Shown: positions 36,211 to 45,516, counted from the stretch's first letter. The stretch is 64,000 nucleotides of DNA from Ruania alkalisoli (GCF_014960965.1 NZ_CP063169.1:1893581-1957580), one strand, 5' to 3'. Made by a program: numbers and translations. Notes: generated by a model not told the origin, from the letters alone.

Positions 36211-36216
36211 TAGGCT
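36211..36216 (+). promoter_or_regulatory. -10 box for leaderless SixA-like gene
   Basis: TAGGCT, then GAAGGC, then ATG 36223: 6-nt spacing. Confidence 0.5.
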
Positions 36217-36222
36217 GAAGGC

Positions 36223-36753
36223 ATGAACTCCGCCTCCCAGCGCCTGGTGCTGCTGCGGCACGCGCAAGCCGAGCACGGCGCCCTGCGGGACGTCGACCGT
36301 GCCCTGAGCCTGGACGGTCGCGCCCACGCTCGTCTCGTGGGCGAGCGCCTGGCGGCCGCCGACCTCGTGCCGGATCTGGTGCTGTGCTCGGTCGCCGTGC
36401 GCACCCGGCAGACATGGCAGCTGGTGGCCGGGGGTATGGCCGAGCGGACTGAGGGCGTGGAGGTGCGTTACCTCGACGACCTCTACGAGGCGGATCTGAG
36501 CGACGTCCTGGACGCGATACGAGGCGTTCCGGAACACACGCCGACGGTCCTGGTGGTGGGGCACGAACCGGTGACCTCCGCCGTCGCGCACCTGCTCGCG
36601 GCACCCGGCTCGCAGGAGGCCGCCCTCCACCGCGTACGCACCGGTATCTCGACGTCGATGGCCGCCGTGCTCACCCCGAATGTTGCGTGGCCTGATATCG
36701 GCCGCCGCACGTGCGTGTTGACAGAGCTGATCAGCGGACGTCAGAGCGGCTGA
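36223..36753 (+). CDS. SixA-like histidine phosphatase
   Basis: A 176-residue protein of histidine phosphatase branch 1. The catalytic RHG-type motif reads LRHAQAEHG (residues 7-13 approx.), followed by the second Arg in VRTRQTW and the second His in VVGHEPVTSAVAHLL. The RHA variant and short size match SixA, which removes phosphate from phosphohistidine proteins. The substrate here is unknown. Convergent with serB (12 bp apart). Confidence 0.88.
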   Translation: MNSASQRLVLLRHAQAEHGALRDVDRALSLDGRAHARLVGERLAAADLVPDLVLCSVAVRTRQTWQLVAGGMAERTEGVEVRYLDDLYEADLSDVLDAIRGVPEHTPTVLVVGHEPVTSAVAHLLAAPGSQEAALHRVRTGISTSMAAVLTPNVAWPDIGRRTCVLTELISGRQSG

Positions 36754-36765
36754 GCCTGCGCTGTG

Positions 36766-37413
36766 TCACAGCCAGGTGAGCACCTGGTCCAGACCACCGT
36801 CGGTGATGGCGCGATCCGCCTGTGCGGCCACCACCGGCTTGGCATGGAAGGCGATCCCCAGACCAGCGGCCGCCAGCATGTCCAGATCGTTCGCGCCATC
36901 GCCGATCGCGACCGTATCGATCAGGTCGATCCCCTCCTCGGCGGCGAAGGCGCGCAACCAGGTCGCCTTCGCGGCACGGTCCACGATCGGTCCCGCGACG
37001 CGGCCGGTCAGCACCCCCTCGCGTGCCTGGAGCCGGTTCGCGCGCACCCGGGTGATCCCCACGTCATCAGCGATCGGATCGACGATCTCGTGAAAGCCGC
37101 CCGAGACCAGTGCGAGCGGCCAGTCCCGGGCCTGGGCCGCCGTCACCAGCTCGGCCGCCCCCGGGCTCAGGGAGATCTCGGCACGGACTTCGGCGAGCAC
37201 CTGCACCGGGAGGCCGGCCAGAGTCGCTACCCGCTCGGTCAACGAAGCGGCGAAGTCCAGCTCGCCGGCCATGGCCCGTTCGGTGATGGCCGCCACCTGC
37301 TCGCCGGTGCCGGCCCGAGTGGCGAGCAGGTCGATCTGTTCTGCGGTGATGAACGTGGAATCCACGTCCATCACGATGAGCCGACGACGTCCCTCACCCA
37401 TGCTGTGACCCAT
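36766..37413 (-). CDS. serB: Phosphoserine phosphatase
   Basis: A 215-residue HAD phosphatase, last step of serine synthesis. Motif I VMDVDSTFI (DXDST), motif II Ser in ALVSGGFHEIV, Lys in RAAKATWL and motif IV GDGANDLDMLAAAG. It lacks the N-terminal ACT-like domains of mycobacterial SerB2, resembling the simple enzyme. ATG 37413 (AGGATC 9 nt upstream) and ATG 37401 are both possible. It is 24 bp downstream of glgC on the same strand. Confidence 0.93.
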   Translation of the reverse strand: MGHSMGEGRRRLIVMDVDSTFITAEQIDLLATRAGTGEQVAAITERAMAGELDFAASLTERVATLAGLPVQVLAEVRAEISLSPGAAELVTAAQARDWPLALVSGGFHEIVDPIADDVGITRVRANRLQAREGVLTGRVAGPIVDRAAKATWLRAFAAEEGIDLIDTVAIGDGANDLDMLAAAGLGIAFHAKPVVAAQADRAITDGGLDQVLTWL

Positions 37414-37437
37414 GCGGGAGATCCTGCCAGGGCAGGC

Positions 37438-38682
37438 TCAGTCCGTGGCGACCCGCCCGTTCTTCGGGACGACAGTGATCCCGCCGTCGGTGACCGTGAA
37501 GCCACGTGCGGCATCCTGCTCGTGGTCCACGCCGACGGTTGCACCGGCCTCGACGATCACACCTTTGTCGAGGATGGCACGGCGAACTGTCGCGTGCCGG
37601 TGCACCGACACCCCGTCCATCAGGACGGCGTCGGTCACCTGCGACCAGGAGTTCACCCGGACGCCAGGGGAGAGAACGGATCCGGAGACCTCACCACCAG
37701 AGACGACCACACCGGGGGAGATGATGGAGTCGGTCGCGTGCCCCACCCGATCCTCGACGGCGTGCACGAACTTGGCCGGTGGTAGTCCGGTGTACCCCGT
37801 GTGCAGCGGCCAGGAATTGTTGTAGAGGTTGAAGACCGGCTCAACGGCGATCAGATCTCGGTTCGCCTCGTAGTAGGCGTCCAGCGTCCCGACATCGCGC
37901 CAGTAGTCGCGATCACGATCCTTCGAGCCGGGAACGTCGTTGTCGATGAAGTCGTACAGGCCGCACTGACCCTTGGAGACGAAGTGGGGCACGATGTCGC
38001 CGCCCATATCGTGCTTGGAGTCGGCGCGGGCAGCGTCTGAGGTGACCGCGTCCACCAGGGCATCGGCGTTCATCACGTAGTTTCCCATCGACGCGAGCAC
38101 CTCATCGGGTGAATCCGCCAGGCCGGGTGGATCGGCCGGCTTCTCCAGGAATGCGGCGATCTTGCGGGGGTCGGAGGAGTCGGCGTCGATCACTCCGAAC
38201 TGGTCGGCCAGCGACTTCGGTTGCCTGATGCCGGCCACCGTCATATCCGCGCCGGACTCGATGTGCGAGGCGACCATCTGGGAGAAGTCCATGCGGTAGA
38301 CGTGATCGGCCCCGACCACCACCACGATGTCCGGCTTCTCGTCGTCGATGAGGTTCAGCGACTGGTAGATCGCATCGGCGCTGCCGAGGAACCAGTTCTT
38401 CCCGACCCGCTGCTGGGCCGGGACCGGAGCCACGTAATTGCCCAGCAGTGCGGACATCCGCCAGGTTGTGGCGATGTGCCGGTCCAGAGAGTGGGACTTG
38501 TACTGCGTGAGCACCACGATCTTCAGGTAGCCGGAGTTCACCACGTTCGAGAGCGCGAAGTCGATCAGGCGGTAGATCCCGCCAAAGGGAACCGCGGGTT
38601 TTGCCCGGTCCTGCGTCAGCGGCATCAGCCGCTTCCCTTCGCCGCCAGCCAGAACGATTGCGAGAACCCGTGGTGCTGCCAT
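37438..38682 (-). CDS. glgC: Glucose-1-phosphate adenylyltransferase
   Basis: A 414-residue ADP-glucose pyrophosphorylase. The N-terminal nucleotidyltransferase core shows [29 protein letters not shown], the [13 protein letters not shown] and [12 protein letters not shown] motifs; the C-terminal left-handed beta helix (from about residue 300, [12 protein letters not shown]) carries hexapeptide repeats. It makes ADP-glucose for the divergent glgA. ATG 38682 is chosen because TAGGGT lies 7 nt before it; an upstream in-frame ATG at 38724 would add 14 unconserved residues. Confidence 0.97.
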   Translation of the reverse strand: MAAPRVLAIVLAGGEGKRLMPLTQDRAKPAVPFGGIYRLIDFALSNVVNSGYLKIVVLTQYKSHSLDRHIATTWRMSALLGNYVAPVPAQQRVGKNWFLGSADAIYQSLNLIDDEKPDIVVVVGADHVYRMDFSQMVASHIESGADMTVAGIRQPKSLADQFGVIDADSSDPRKIAAFLEKPADPPGLADSPDEVLASMGNYVMNADALVDAVTSDAARADSKHDMGGDIVPHFVSKGQCGLYDFIDNDVPGSKDRDRDYWRDVGTLDAYYEANRDLIAVEPVFNLYNNSWPLHTGYTGLPPAKFVHAVEDRVGHATDSIISPGVVVSGGEVSGSVLSPGVRVNSWSQVTDAVLMDGVSVHRHATVRRAILDKGVIVEAGATVGVDHEQDAARGFTVTDGGITVVPKNGRVATD

Positions 38683-38689
38683 GCTCAGA

Positions 38690-38695
38690 ACCCTA
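38690..38695 (-). promoter_or_regulatory. -10 box for leaderless glgC
   Basis: TAGGGT on the minus strand, 7 nt, then ATG 38682. The divergent glgA instead has a normal ribosome site. Confidence 0.5.
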
Positions 38696-38776
38696 GAGTC
38701 ATCAGGCGGCTTGCACCATCCCAACCCGCCACCAGTTTTTTGAGTTCACCTGGGTACCAGGACGAAGGAGTAAGCG

Positions 38777-39973
38777 ATGCGTGTCGACATCCTCACCCGT
38801 GAATATCCACCCCATGTTTACGGCGGTGCCGGCGTGCACGTCGACGAGCTCTCACGGGTGCTGCGCCAGCACCTCGACGTGCGGGTGCGGTGCTTCGACG
38901 GGCCGCGCACGGATGAGGCCGTGACCGGATACGACGTCCCGACCGCCCTCTCGGGGGCCAATGCGGCGCTAGCCACCCTCGGTGTCGACCTGCAGATGGC
39001 CAACGACCTCGCCGGTGCCGATCTCGTCCACTCCCACACCTGGTACGCCAACATGGGCGGTCATCTCGGTGGTCTCCTGCACGGCATCCCGCACGTTGTC
39101 TCGGCGCACAGCCTTGAACCGTTGCGCCCCTGGAAGGCCGAGCAGCTCGGCGGCGGTTACGCCCTTTCCAGCTGGGCCGAGCGGACGGCATACGAGGGAG
39201 CCGCCCGCATCATCGCCGTCAGCGCCGGGATGCGTGCGGACATCCTGCGTTGCTACCCGCAGCTCGACCCCGAGAAGGTCGTGGTGGTGCACAACGGCAT
39301 CGATCTGAACGCCTGGCAGCGACCGGGGGAGGCGGAGAGCGCGCAGATCGCCCGTCAGCACGGGGTGGACCCGGACAGGCCGGCGGTGATCTTCGTCGGT
39401 CGTATCACCCGCCAGAAGGGACTGCCGCACCTGCTCGCCGCGGCCCATCAGCTACCGCCCGAGGTCCAACTGGTCCTCTGTGCCGGTGCGCCTGACACCC
39501 CCGAGCTCGCCGCGGAGGTCACCGAAGCGGTCGCTGAACTTCAGCGCACCCGGACGGGGGTGGTCTGGATCGACCAGATGCTGCCGCGTGCGGAGGTCGT
39601 CGGGCTCCTCGCCGCTTCGACGGTGTTCGTGTGCCCCTCGGTGTACGAACCGCTCGGGATCGTCAACCTCGAGGCCATGGCGGTCGGGGTTCCGGTGGTG
39701 GCCTCGGCTACCGGCGGGATCCCGGAGGTCGTGGTGGACGGTGAGACCGGGCGGCTGGTTGCGCTCGAGCAGCGTCAGGACGGGACCGGGACCCCGCTGG
39801 ATCCGGAGAAGTTCGAGGCCGATCTCGCGCGGGCCCTGACCGACGTCTCCACCGGTACTGAGCAGGCGCGGAGGATGGGGCAGGCAGGGCGACGGCGCGC
39901 CGAGGAGCTGTTCTCCTGGGGCGCCATCGCCGGGCGCACACTCGAGGTCTATCGCGGTGTGCTGGGCGGCTGA
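38777..39973 (+). CDS. glgA: Actinobacterial glycogen synthase (GT4)
   Basis: A 398-residue GT4-type synthase. REYPPHVYGGAGVHVDELSR opens the acceptor domain; the donor domain has FVGRITRQKGL and the EX7E pair in YEPLGIVNLEAMAVGVPVVAS. It transfers glucose from ADP-glucose; the mycobacterial homologue Rv1212c also makes maltose-1-phosphate for the GlgE route, so that role is possible. GAAGGAG 6 nt before the ATG is the ribosome site. It diverges from glgC, an arrangement conserved in Actinobacteria, and its 3' end overlaps the next minus-strand gene by 25 bp. Confidence 0.95.
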   Translation: MRVDILTREYPPHVYGGAGVHVDELSRVLRQHLDVRVRCFDGPRTDEAVTGYDVPTALSGANAALATLGVDLQMANDLAGADLVHSHTWYANMGGHLGGLLHGIPHVVSAHSLEPLRPWKAEQLGGGYALSSWAERTAYEGAARIIAVSAGMRADILRCYPQLDPEKVVVVHNGIDLNAWQRPGEAESAQIARQHGVDPDRPAVIFVGRITRQKGLPHLLAAAHQLPPEVQLVLCAGAPDTPELAAEVTEAVAELQRTRTGVVWIDQMLPRAEVVGLLAASTVFVCPSVYEPLGIVNLEAMAVGVPVVASATGGIPEVVVDGETGRLVALEQRQDGTGTPLDPEKFEADLARALTDVSTGTEQARRMGQAGRRRAEELFSWGAIAGRTLEVYRGVLGG

Positions 39974-40755
39974 GGAGCCGGGGCGCTGATCGTGGCCGCG
40001 ACCATGGCGCGACGTGCGGCCGTGGCCACGTGGCGCATGGCGGCACTTCGCTGATCGACCTGCCAGGCGTTGACGGCAGCCCCATGGTCCTGGGAGGCCA
40101 GCCGCACGATCGCGTCCAACCGGGCCGCGCGTACCAGCAGGTCCAGCCGGCGCCGGTCCACCCGTTCCGGAAGCCGGCGGGCCAGATCACTCGGCACCAC
40201 GCCGGAGGCGAGATCAGCGATCTGCTCGGCTGCCTCGGGGCGCCATCGCGCCACGTCCATACGTGTCAATGCGTCGATCGCGATCTCGAGAGCCTCCGTC
40301 AGGCTCCGACGGGCGTCCGCGGCCGAGTCCGGCACGGGCACCCGGCCGGCGTCGTGACGTAGGTGCCAGGTCACCATGGCGCCCGGCTCCCACGCCGAAC
40401 CGAACTCCAGCACGTGGGGGAGGGCCACCACGGTAGGCTCCGCAGCGGTCCCGACGGCGACGATCGCCTCTCCCACCACGCTCGTCTCGTCAGCGAGCGC
40501 GGCGGGCACCCCGATCTCCCCAGGGACCGGCAGCGCGGTGTGCACCACCGACGTCGAGCCGCTGAGATCGAGCAGCAACCCCGCGAGGGGAGCCTCGCGT
40601 CCGTCCGGTTCGACCACGGTGTGTGGCTCGTCCTCACCCTGGACGGCGCGGACGGCGGTTTCCGCTGCGGCCGGCAACCCGGCCGGGTCGGGGACGGTGC
40701 GCAGCTCGTCCACCCAAAGGGCGGCGAGCACGCTGCGCGGCAGATCGATCGGCAC
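39949..40755 (-). CDS. Conserved actinobacterial protein of unknown function
   Basis: A 268-residue acidic, Ala/Val-rich soluble protein; no known motif was recognised. The N-terminal half looks alpha/beta (VHTALPVPGEIGVPAALADETSVVGEAIVAVG) and the C-terminal half is helical and Arg-rich (LARRLPERVDRRRLDLLVRAARLDAIVRLA). There is no signal peptide or transmembrane helix. It is adjacent to glgA in a tail-to-tail overlap of 25 bp. GTG 40755 is preceded by TAGCCT 7 nt upstream. Confidence 0.75.
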   Translation of the reverse strand: MPIDLPRSVLAALWVDELRTVPDPAGLPAAAETAVRAVQGEDEPHTVVEPDGREAPLAGLLLDLSGSTSVVHTALPVPGEIGVPAALADETSVVGEAIVAVGTAAEPTVVALPHVLEFGSAWEPGAMVTWHLRHDAGRVPVPDSAADARRSLTEALEIAIDALTRMDVARWRPEAAEQIADLASGVVPSDLARRLPERVDRRRLDLLVRAARLDAIVRLASQDHGAAVNAWQVDQRSAAMRHVATAARRAMVAATISAPAPQPPSTPR

Positions 40756-40762
40756 GGCAGGC

Positions 40763-40768
40763 AGGCTA
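40763..40768 (-). promoter_or_regulatory. -10 box for leaderless hypothetical gene
   Basis: TAGCCT on the minus strand, 7 nt, then GTG 40755. Confidence 0.45.
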
Positions 40769-40846
40769 GATGAGGGTGCGGGCCCGTGTCACACCAGCGG
40801 GCGGCGAGTGCCAGTGGCTGTGCTCAAGGGAGGGCGGGCGGACCGA

Positions 40847-40852
40847 TAGGCT
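40847..40852 (+). promoter_or_regulatory. -10 box for leaderless ABC ATPase gene
   Basis: TAGGCT, then CACAGC (6 nt), then ATG 40859; divergent from the box at 40763-40768 within a 103-bp intergenic region. Confidence 0.5.
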
Positions 40853-40858
40853 CACAGC

Positions 40859-41680
40859 ATGGGTGATGTGCTCCAGTTCGACGATGTGACGGTCCGCCGA
40901 GGAGACAAGGCCATCCTCGACTCGATGACATGGTCGGTGGAGGAAGGCGAGCGTTGGGTCGTGCTCGGCCCCAATGGCGCCGGGAAGACCACGGTCGCGG
41001 CCCTGGCCGCAGCGCGGATGCACCCCACAGGCGGGCGTGTCGTCGTCCTGGGCGAGGAGCTCGGCAAGGTTGACGTCTTCGAGTTGCGGCCACGGATCGG
41101 TTTGTCCAGCGCTTCGCTCGCTGACCGGATCCCGAGATCGGAGCGGGTGATCGACGTGGTCCTCACCGCGTCGTATGGCATGACCGGCAGGTGGCGGGAG
41201 TCCTACGAGCAGCTTGATATCGGTCGCGCTCGTGACCTACTTGCCGCTTTCGGGATGGCCGGATTCTCCGAACGGCTCTTTGGCACGCTTTCGGAAGGTG
41301 AACGCAAGCGGGTGCAGATCGCACGGGCGTTGATGACTGATCCCGAGTTGCTGATCCTCGATGAACCCGGTGCCGGGCTGGACCTGGGCGGCCGCGAGGA
41401 ACTGGTGGCCGCTCTCGGTGAGCTTGCTGCCGATGTGACGTCACCGGTGCTGGTGTTGGTGACCCATCACGTGGAGGAGATCCCGCCTGGCTTCACCGAC
41501 GGCCTTCTCTTGCGTGAGGGGCAGGTGGTGGCGGCTGGAGAGCTGGAGTCGGTGATGACGCCGCAGCACCTGTCGGCCACGTTCGGGCTCGATCTGGTGG
41601 TCGAGCGCCACGGTTCCCGTTTCGCGGCACGTGCCCTTGCGGGCGAGCCCGGTGTGCACGAGGCGAGGGCTGCCCACTAG
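40859..41680 (+). CDS. Standalone ABC transporter ATP-binding protein (ModF-like)
   Basis: A 273-residue ABC ATPase. Walker A is GPNGAGKT, the signature is LSEGERKRVQIA (E in place of the second G), Walker B LLILDEPGAGLDLGG and the H-loop in VLVTHHVEEIP. The sequence pattern TLSEGERKR and HHVEEIPPG occurs in the YlmA/ModF group of single ABC ATPases lacking a linked permease. No permease is adjacent: neighbours are a hypothetical gene and nfeD. Role unknown. Confidence 0.9.
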   Translation: MGDVLQFDDVTVRRGDKAILDSMTWSVEEGERWVVLGPNGAGKTTVAALAAARMHPTGGRVVVLGEELGKVDVFELRPRIGLSSASLADRIPRSERVIDVVLTASYGMTGRWRESYEQLDIGRARDLLAAFGMAGFSERLFGTLSEGERKRVQIARALMTDPELLILDEPGAGLDLGGREELVAALGELAADVTSPVLVLVTHHVEEIPPGFTDGLLLREGQVVAAGELESVMTPQHLSATFGLDLVVERHGSRFAARALAGEPGVHEARAAH

Positions 41681-41723
41681 GACTCGCCCTCGATCCTGGG
41701 CAGTTCTGCCCACCCGGGGCCGG

Positions 41724-41752
41724 ATGTCGACCCGTGCACTTCGGGTCGGCAT
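41724..41752 (+). terminator. Terminator-like hairpin after ABC ATPase gene
   Basis: ATGTCGACCCG and CGGGTCGGCAT pair over 11 positions (one G-U) around a 7-nt loop, between the ATPase stop and nfeD. A smaller 6-bp hairpin (TGGGCA/TGCCCA) lies at 41697-41712. Confidence 0.6.
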
Positions 41753-41788
41753 GGATAGGATGAGCAGAACGAGACGGGGAGGAGACCC

Positions 41789-42274
41789 ATGGACCTGGGC
41801 TGGCTGTGGTGGCTCGGTGCCGCGTTGATTCTCGGCGTGGTGGAGATGCTGACCGTCGATCTGCTGTTCCTGATGCTCGCTGGTGGCGCTGTTGCGGCCG
41901 CTGTCGCTGGACTGCTGGGTGCCCCCTTCCTGGTGCAGCTGCTTGTTGCCGCTGTCGTGGCCGTCCTGCTGTTGTTCGGGGTGCGGCCATGGGCGCTCGC
42001 CAAGTTGAAGTCGACGACCCCGGACGCCAAGACCGGGATCGACGCACAGATCGGGCGCACTGCCACCGTCGTGGCAGACGTGACCGATCGCGCCGGGCGG
42101 GTCAAGCTTTCGGGCGAGGTGTGGACCGCCCGCAACGAGCAGCGCGGAACGGTGCTGCCAGCTGGGACGGACGTGGTCGTGGTCCGGATCGAAGGCGCCA
42201 CCGCCTATGTCACGGCGCCCGAGACACCGGTCGATCCGAGTCAGCCCTACGGACCACCCGCGCCGGGCTACTAG
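41789..42274 (+). CDS. NfeD family membrane protein
   Basis: A 161-residue protein with three closely spaced transmembrane helices in residues 5-75 (WLWWLGAALILGVVEMLTVDLLF start) and a C-terminal OB-fold (TAKTGIDAQIGRTATVVADVTDRAG..., about 85-155). This is the short NfeD form without the ClpP-like protease. NfeD partners SPFH proteins, and the next gene is one. GGGGAGGAG precedes the ATG. Confidence 0.92.
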   Translation: MDLGWLWWLGAALILGVVEMLTVDLLFLMLAGGAVAAAVAGLLGAPFLVQLLVAAVVAVLLLFGVRPWALAKLKSTTPDAKTGIDAQIGRTATVVADVTDRAGRVKLSGEVWTARNEQRGTVLPAGTDVVVVRIEGATAYVTAPETPVDPSQPYGPPAPGY

Positions 42275-42399
42275 TGCCGGCTGATGTGGCGGCAGCAGCC
42301 CGTTGCCGGTGCACGGCCATCCAGACACAACCACACATCGTGACAGAGGCGGAGTTGCACGCGTAGCGCCGCCACCAACCACCACATAGAGGGGTCATC

Positions 42400-43614
42400 G
42401 TGGGAGACGCAGGAGCCGTCGTCGGCTTCATCATCATCATCCTCGTGGCGCTGTTCGTCATCGTCGCCATTGCGCGCGCGATCCGGATCGTGCCGCAGGC
42501 CGGAGCACTGATCATCGAGCGGCTGGGGCGTTACCAGTCCACGATGTACGCCGGCCTTCATTTCCTTATCCCGTTCGTGGACCGGATCCGCGCCGGTGTT
42601 GACCTGCGTGAGCGCGTGGTGCCGTTCCGGCCGCAGCCGGTGATCACCTCCGACAACCTGGTCGTGAGCATCGACACGGTCGTCTACTACCAGGTGACTG
42701 ACCCCAAGGCCGCGACATATGAGATCGCTGACTACATCCAGGCGATCGAGCAGCTCACCGTCACCACGCTGCGTAACATCATCGGTTCGATGGACCTGGA
42801 GCAGACGCTCACCAGCCGTGACCAGATCAACGGCCAGCTCCGCGGGGTGCTGGACGAGGCCACCGGCCGCTGGGGTATCCGGGTGAACCGGGTCGAGCTC
42901 AAGGCGATCGACCCGCCGCCGAGCGTGCAGGGAGCGATGGAGCAGCAGATGCGCGCCGAGCGCGACCGTCGCGCTGCGATCCTGACCGCCGAGGGTGTCA
43001 AGCAGTCCGCGATCTTGACTGCCGAGGGTGAGAAGCAGTCAGCCATCCTCAAGGCCGAAGGTCAGGCACAGGCTGCCATCCTCAAGGCGCAGGGTGAGTC
43101 CCGCGCCATTCTGCAGGTGTTCGACGCCATCCACCGCGGGGATGCCGACCCGAAGCTGCTGGCCTACCAGTACCTCCAGATGCTGCCGGAGATCGCCAAC
43201 GGTTCCTCCTCCAAGCTGTGGGTGGTGCCGGCGGAGTTCACCGCTGCGCTGGGTTCGATCACCTCAGCGTTCGGCGGCGGCTCCGAGGGCCCTGGTGGTG
43301 CACCGGCCGGCGGAGGCGAGAGCCCGTCCGAGGGTGGCGGCGGTCAGACCCGTCGCGAACGCCGTCGCGAGGAGTTCGAGCACATCGAGGGTTTGGACGT
43401 CGAGCTGCCGGAGACCTCGCTGCAAGACCCGGCTGAAGCGCTGCGCGAGGCGCGCGGCCAGGCGAGTGAGGCCACAGCGGAGGCCACCCAGGCTGGGGAG
43501 TCCAGCGGACGCCCCTTCGACCCGTCCAGCTCTGCGGGGCAGAAGCCGCCTGCTGATGGTGACGTGCCACCGCCGGACGAGCCTCAGCCGTGGCAGCAAC
43601 GGCCGGAACAGTGA
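42400..43614 (+). CDS. SPFH/band 7 family protein (paraslipin, QmcA-like)
   Basis: A 404-residue protein: N-terminal membrane helix (residues 6-28, VVGFIIIILVALFVIVAI), SPFH domain from about 30 to 200 (VPQAGALIIERLGRYQ; DLRERVVPFRPQPVITSDNL), then a coiled coil with four consecutive 11-residue units AIL(T/K)AEG(x)KQS (about 195-240), characteristic of paraslipin/stomatin oligomers. The last 110 residues are Glu/Gly/Pro-rich and disordered. Together with NfeD it forms the stomatin-like membrane-organising pair. GTG start with AGAGGGG upstream. Confidence 0.94.
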   Translation: MGDAGAVVGFIIIILVALFVIVAIARAIRIVPQAGALIIERLGRYQSTMYAGLHFLIPFVDRIRAGVDLRERVVPFRPQPVITSDNLVVSIDTVVYYQVTDPKAATYEIADYIQAIEQLTVTTLRNIIGSMDLEQTLTSRDQINGQLRGVLDEATGRWGIRVNRVELKAIDPPPSVQGAMEQQMRAERDRRAAILTAEGVKQSAILTAEGEKQSAILKAEGQAQAAILKAQGESRAILQVFDAIHRGDADPKLLAYQYLQMLPEIANGSSSKLWVVPAEFTAALGSITSAFGGGSEGPGGAPAGGGESPSEGGGGQTRRERRREEFEHIEGLDVELPETSLQDPAEALREARGQASEATAEATQAGESSGRPFDPSSSAGQKPPADGDVPPPDEPQPWQQRPEQ

Positions 43615-43646
43615 GCGGTCGCCAGCAGTAGGCGGTCGTGCACGTG

Positions 43647-43682
43647 ACGGTCGGCGTGGGGCCTTGTCCCTGCGCCGACCGT
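43647..43682 (+). terminator. Terminator after nfeD-paraslipin
   Basis: ACGGTCGGCG pairs exactly with CGCCGACCGT; inside, GGG pairs with CCC around the loop CCTTGT, extending the stem to about 15 pairs with two G-U pairs. It is followed by GGCGTTTC, 33 nt after the gene. Confidence 0.75.
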
Positions 43683-43773
43683 GGCGTTTCATCACATGTG
43701 CTCGGCAGGCAAGGATCGTCGTCGAGGTGTCCGCCGACCGAGAAATTCTGACGACGAGTTTCCTGACGAGGTG

Positions 43774-43779
43774 TAAGTT
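43774..43779 (+). promoter_or_regulatory. -10 box for leaderless ABC exporter gene
   Basis: TAAGTT, then CACGGG (6 nt), then GTG 43786. Confidence 0.5.
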
Positions 43780-43785
43780 CACGGG

Positions 43786-45516
43786 GTGCCGAGTCTTCTG
43801 CGCGCCTCGCTCGCCCCGTACCGCTGGTCGCTCGTGCTCGTGTGCGCGCTGCAGCTGGTCCAGACCCTTGCGGCGCTCTACCTGCCAAGCCTGAACGCCC
43901 GGATCATCGATGACGGCGTGGTCGCAGGTGACACTGCCCTGATCTGGCAGATCGGTGGAGCCATGCTCGCTGTCAGCGCGGTGCAGGTCCTGACGAGCGT
44001 GGCGGCGGTCTATATCGGAGCACGGACCGCGATGTCACTAGGGCGTGACCTGCGCGAGGCGCTCTTCATCCGCGTGATGCGGTTCTCCGCACAGGAGATG
44101 TCCACACTCGGGACCCCGTCGCTGATCACGCGATCGACGAACGACGTGCAGCAGGTTCAGATGTTCGTCTTCATGGCCCTGACCGCGATCATCATGGCCC
44201 CCATGATGCTGGTCGGGGGTGTAGTGATGGCTGTGCGGCAAGATGCCGGCCTGTCGCTGCTGCTCGTGGTGGTGGTGCCCGTGCTGGGCGGCACGATGAG
44301 CCTGGTCGCGATGCGGATGGTGCCGTACTTCCGCTCCATGCAGAAGCGGATCGATTCGGTCAATGGCATCCTGCGGGAACAGATCACGGGGATCCGTGTC
44401 GTGCGTGCCTTCGTCAAGGAGGCCGACGAGGCCGTGCGATTCGGCGTGGCCAACGCCGATCTGAGGTATGTCGCGGTCAAGGTCGGACGGTTGATGGCCT
44501 TCGCGATGCCCATGGTGATGCTGATCGTGAATGTCGCCTCCGTGGCGGTGATCTGGTTCGGGGGTCAGCGGGTCGACGCCGGGATCGCCGAGATCGGCTC
44601 GTTGGTGGCGTTCCTGTCCTACCTGATGTTCATCCTGTTCTCGGTCATGATCGCGACGATGATGTTCATGTTCGCCCCACGTGCTGCTGTCTCCTCCGAA
44701 CGCATCCAGGAGGTGCTGCGTTCACAACCCACCGTGCACCCGCCACTGCGACCCCAGCGGCCGGAGGCGATACGTGGGCTGGTCGAGCTGGACGAAGTGG
44801 GCTTTCGGTATCCGGGGGCAGAGAAGGATGTGCTGCACGAGATCGACCTCGTCGCGACCCCCGGGACGACCACGGCGATCATCGGGTCGACCGGTGCGGG
44901 CAAGACGACGCTGCTGAACCTGGTGCCGCGGCTGTTCGACGCCACCGCCGGGTCGGTGCAGATCGATGGGGTCGACGTACGTGATCTCGATCCGGAACTG
45001 CTCTCGCAGATCATCGGTCTGGTTCCACAGAAGCCGTATCTGTTCACCGGCACCGTTGCCTCGAACCTGCGCTACGGGCGCTCCGATGCCACCGATGCCG
45101 AGCTGTGGGAGGCGCTACGAGTGGCTCAGGCGGCCAATTTCGTGCGCTCCATGGACGGCGGGCTCGAGGCCCGGATCGCTCAGGGAGGCACCAACGTCTC
45201 GGGTGGTCAGCGTCAGCGCCTGGCCATCGCGCGAGCGCTGGTGCGCCGGCCGGCGGTCTACCTCTTCGATGACTCCTTCTCCGCGCTGGACTATGCCACC
45301 GACGCCGCTCTCCGAGCCGCGCTGCAGCCGATGACCCGTGAGGCGAGCGTGATCGTGGTGGCCCAGCGGGTGGCGACGATCCGTGACGCGGACCAGATCC
45401 TGGTTCTCGAGCACGGCCGATTGGTGGGCCGGGGCACACATCCGGAGCTGCTCGCCGAGAATGAGACCTATCAGGAGATTGTGGCCTCGCAGCTGAGCGC
45501 GGAGGAAGCCGCGTGA
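43786..45516 (+). CDS. ABC exporter half-transporter, degenerate-site subunit
   Basis: A 576-residue type IV ABC exporter half with six transmembrane helices (to about residue 320) and a nucleotide-binding domain. Walker A is GSTGAGKT, the signature is VSGGQRQRLAIA (canonical) and Walker B reads VYLFDDSFSALD, so Asp replaces the catalytic Glu. That is the pattern of the TM287-like subunit in heterodimeric exporters. The gene overlaps the next (GTGA), which encodes the partner. Probably a multidrug or lipid exporter; the substrate is not deducible. Confidence 0.93.
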   Translation: MPSLLRASLAPYRWSLVLVCALQLVQTLAALYLPSLNARIIDDGVVAGDTALIWQIGGAMLAVSAVQVLTSVAAVYIGARTAMSLGRDLREALFIRVMRFSAQEMSTLGTPSLITRSTNDVQQVQMFVFMALTAIIMAPMMLVGGVVMAVRQDAGLSLLLVVVVPVLGGTMSLVAMRMVPYFRSMQKRIDSVNGILREQITGIRVVRAFVKEADEAVRFGVANADLRYVAVKVGRLMAFAMPMVMLIVNVASVAVIWFGGQRVDAGIAEIGSLVAFLSYLMFILFSVMIATMMFMFAPRAAVSSERIQEVLRSQPTVHPPLRPQRPEAIRGLVELDEVGFRYPGAEKDVLHEIDLVATPGTTTAIIGSTGAGKTTLLNLVPRLFDATAGSVQIDGVDVRDLDPELLSQIIGLVPQKPYLFTGTVASNLRYGRSDATDAELWEALRVAQAANFVRSMDGGLEARIAQGGTNVSGGQRQRLAIARALVRRPAVYLFDDSFSALDYATDAALRAALQPMTREASVIVVAQRVATIRDADQILVLEHGRLVGRGTHPELLAENETYQEIVASQLSAEEAA

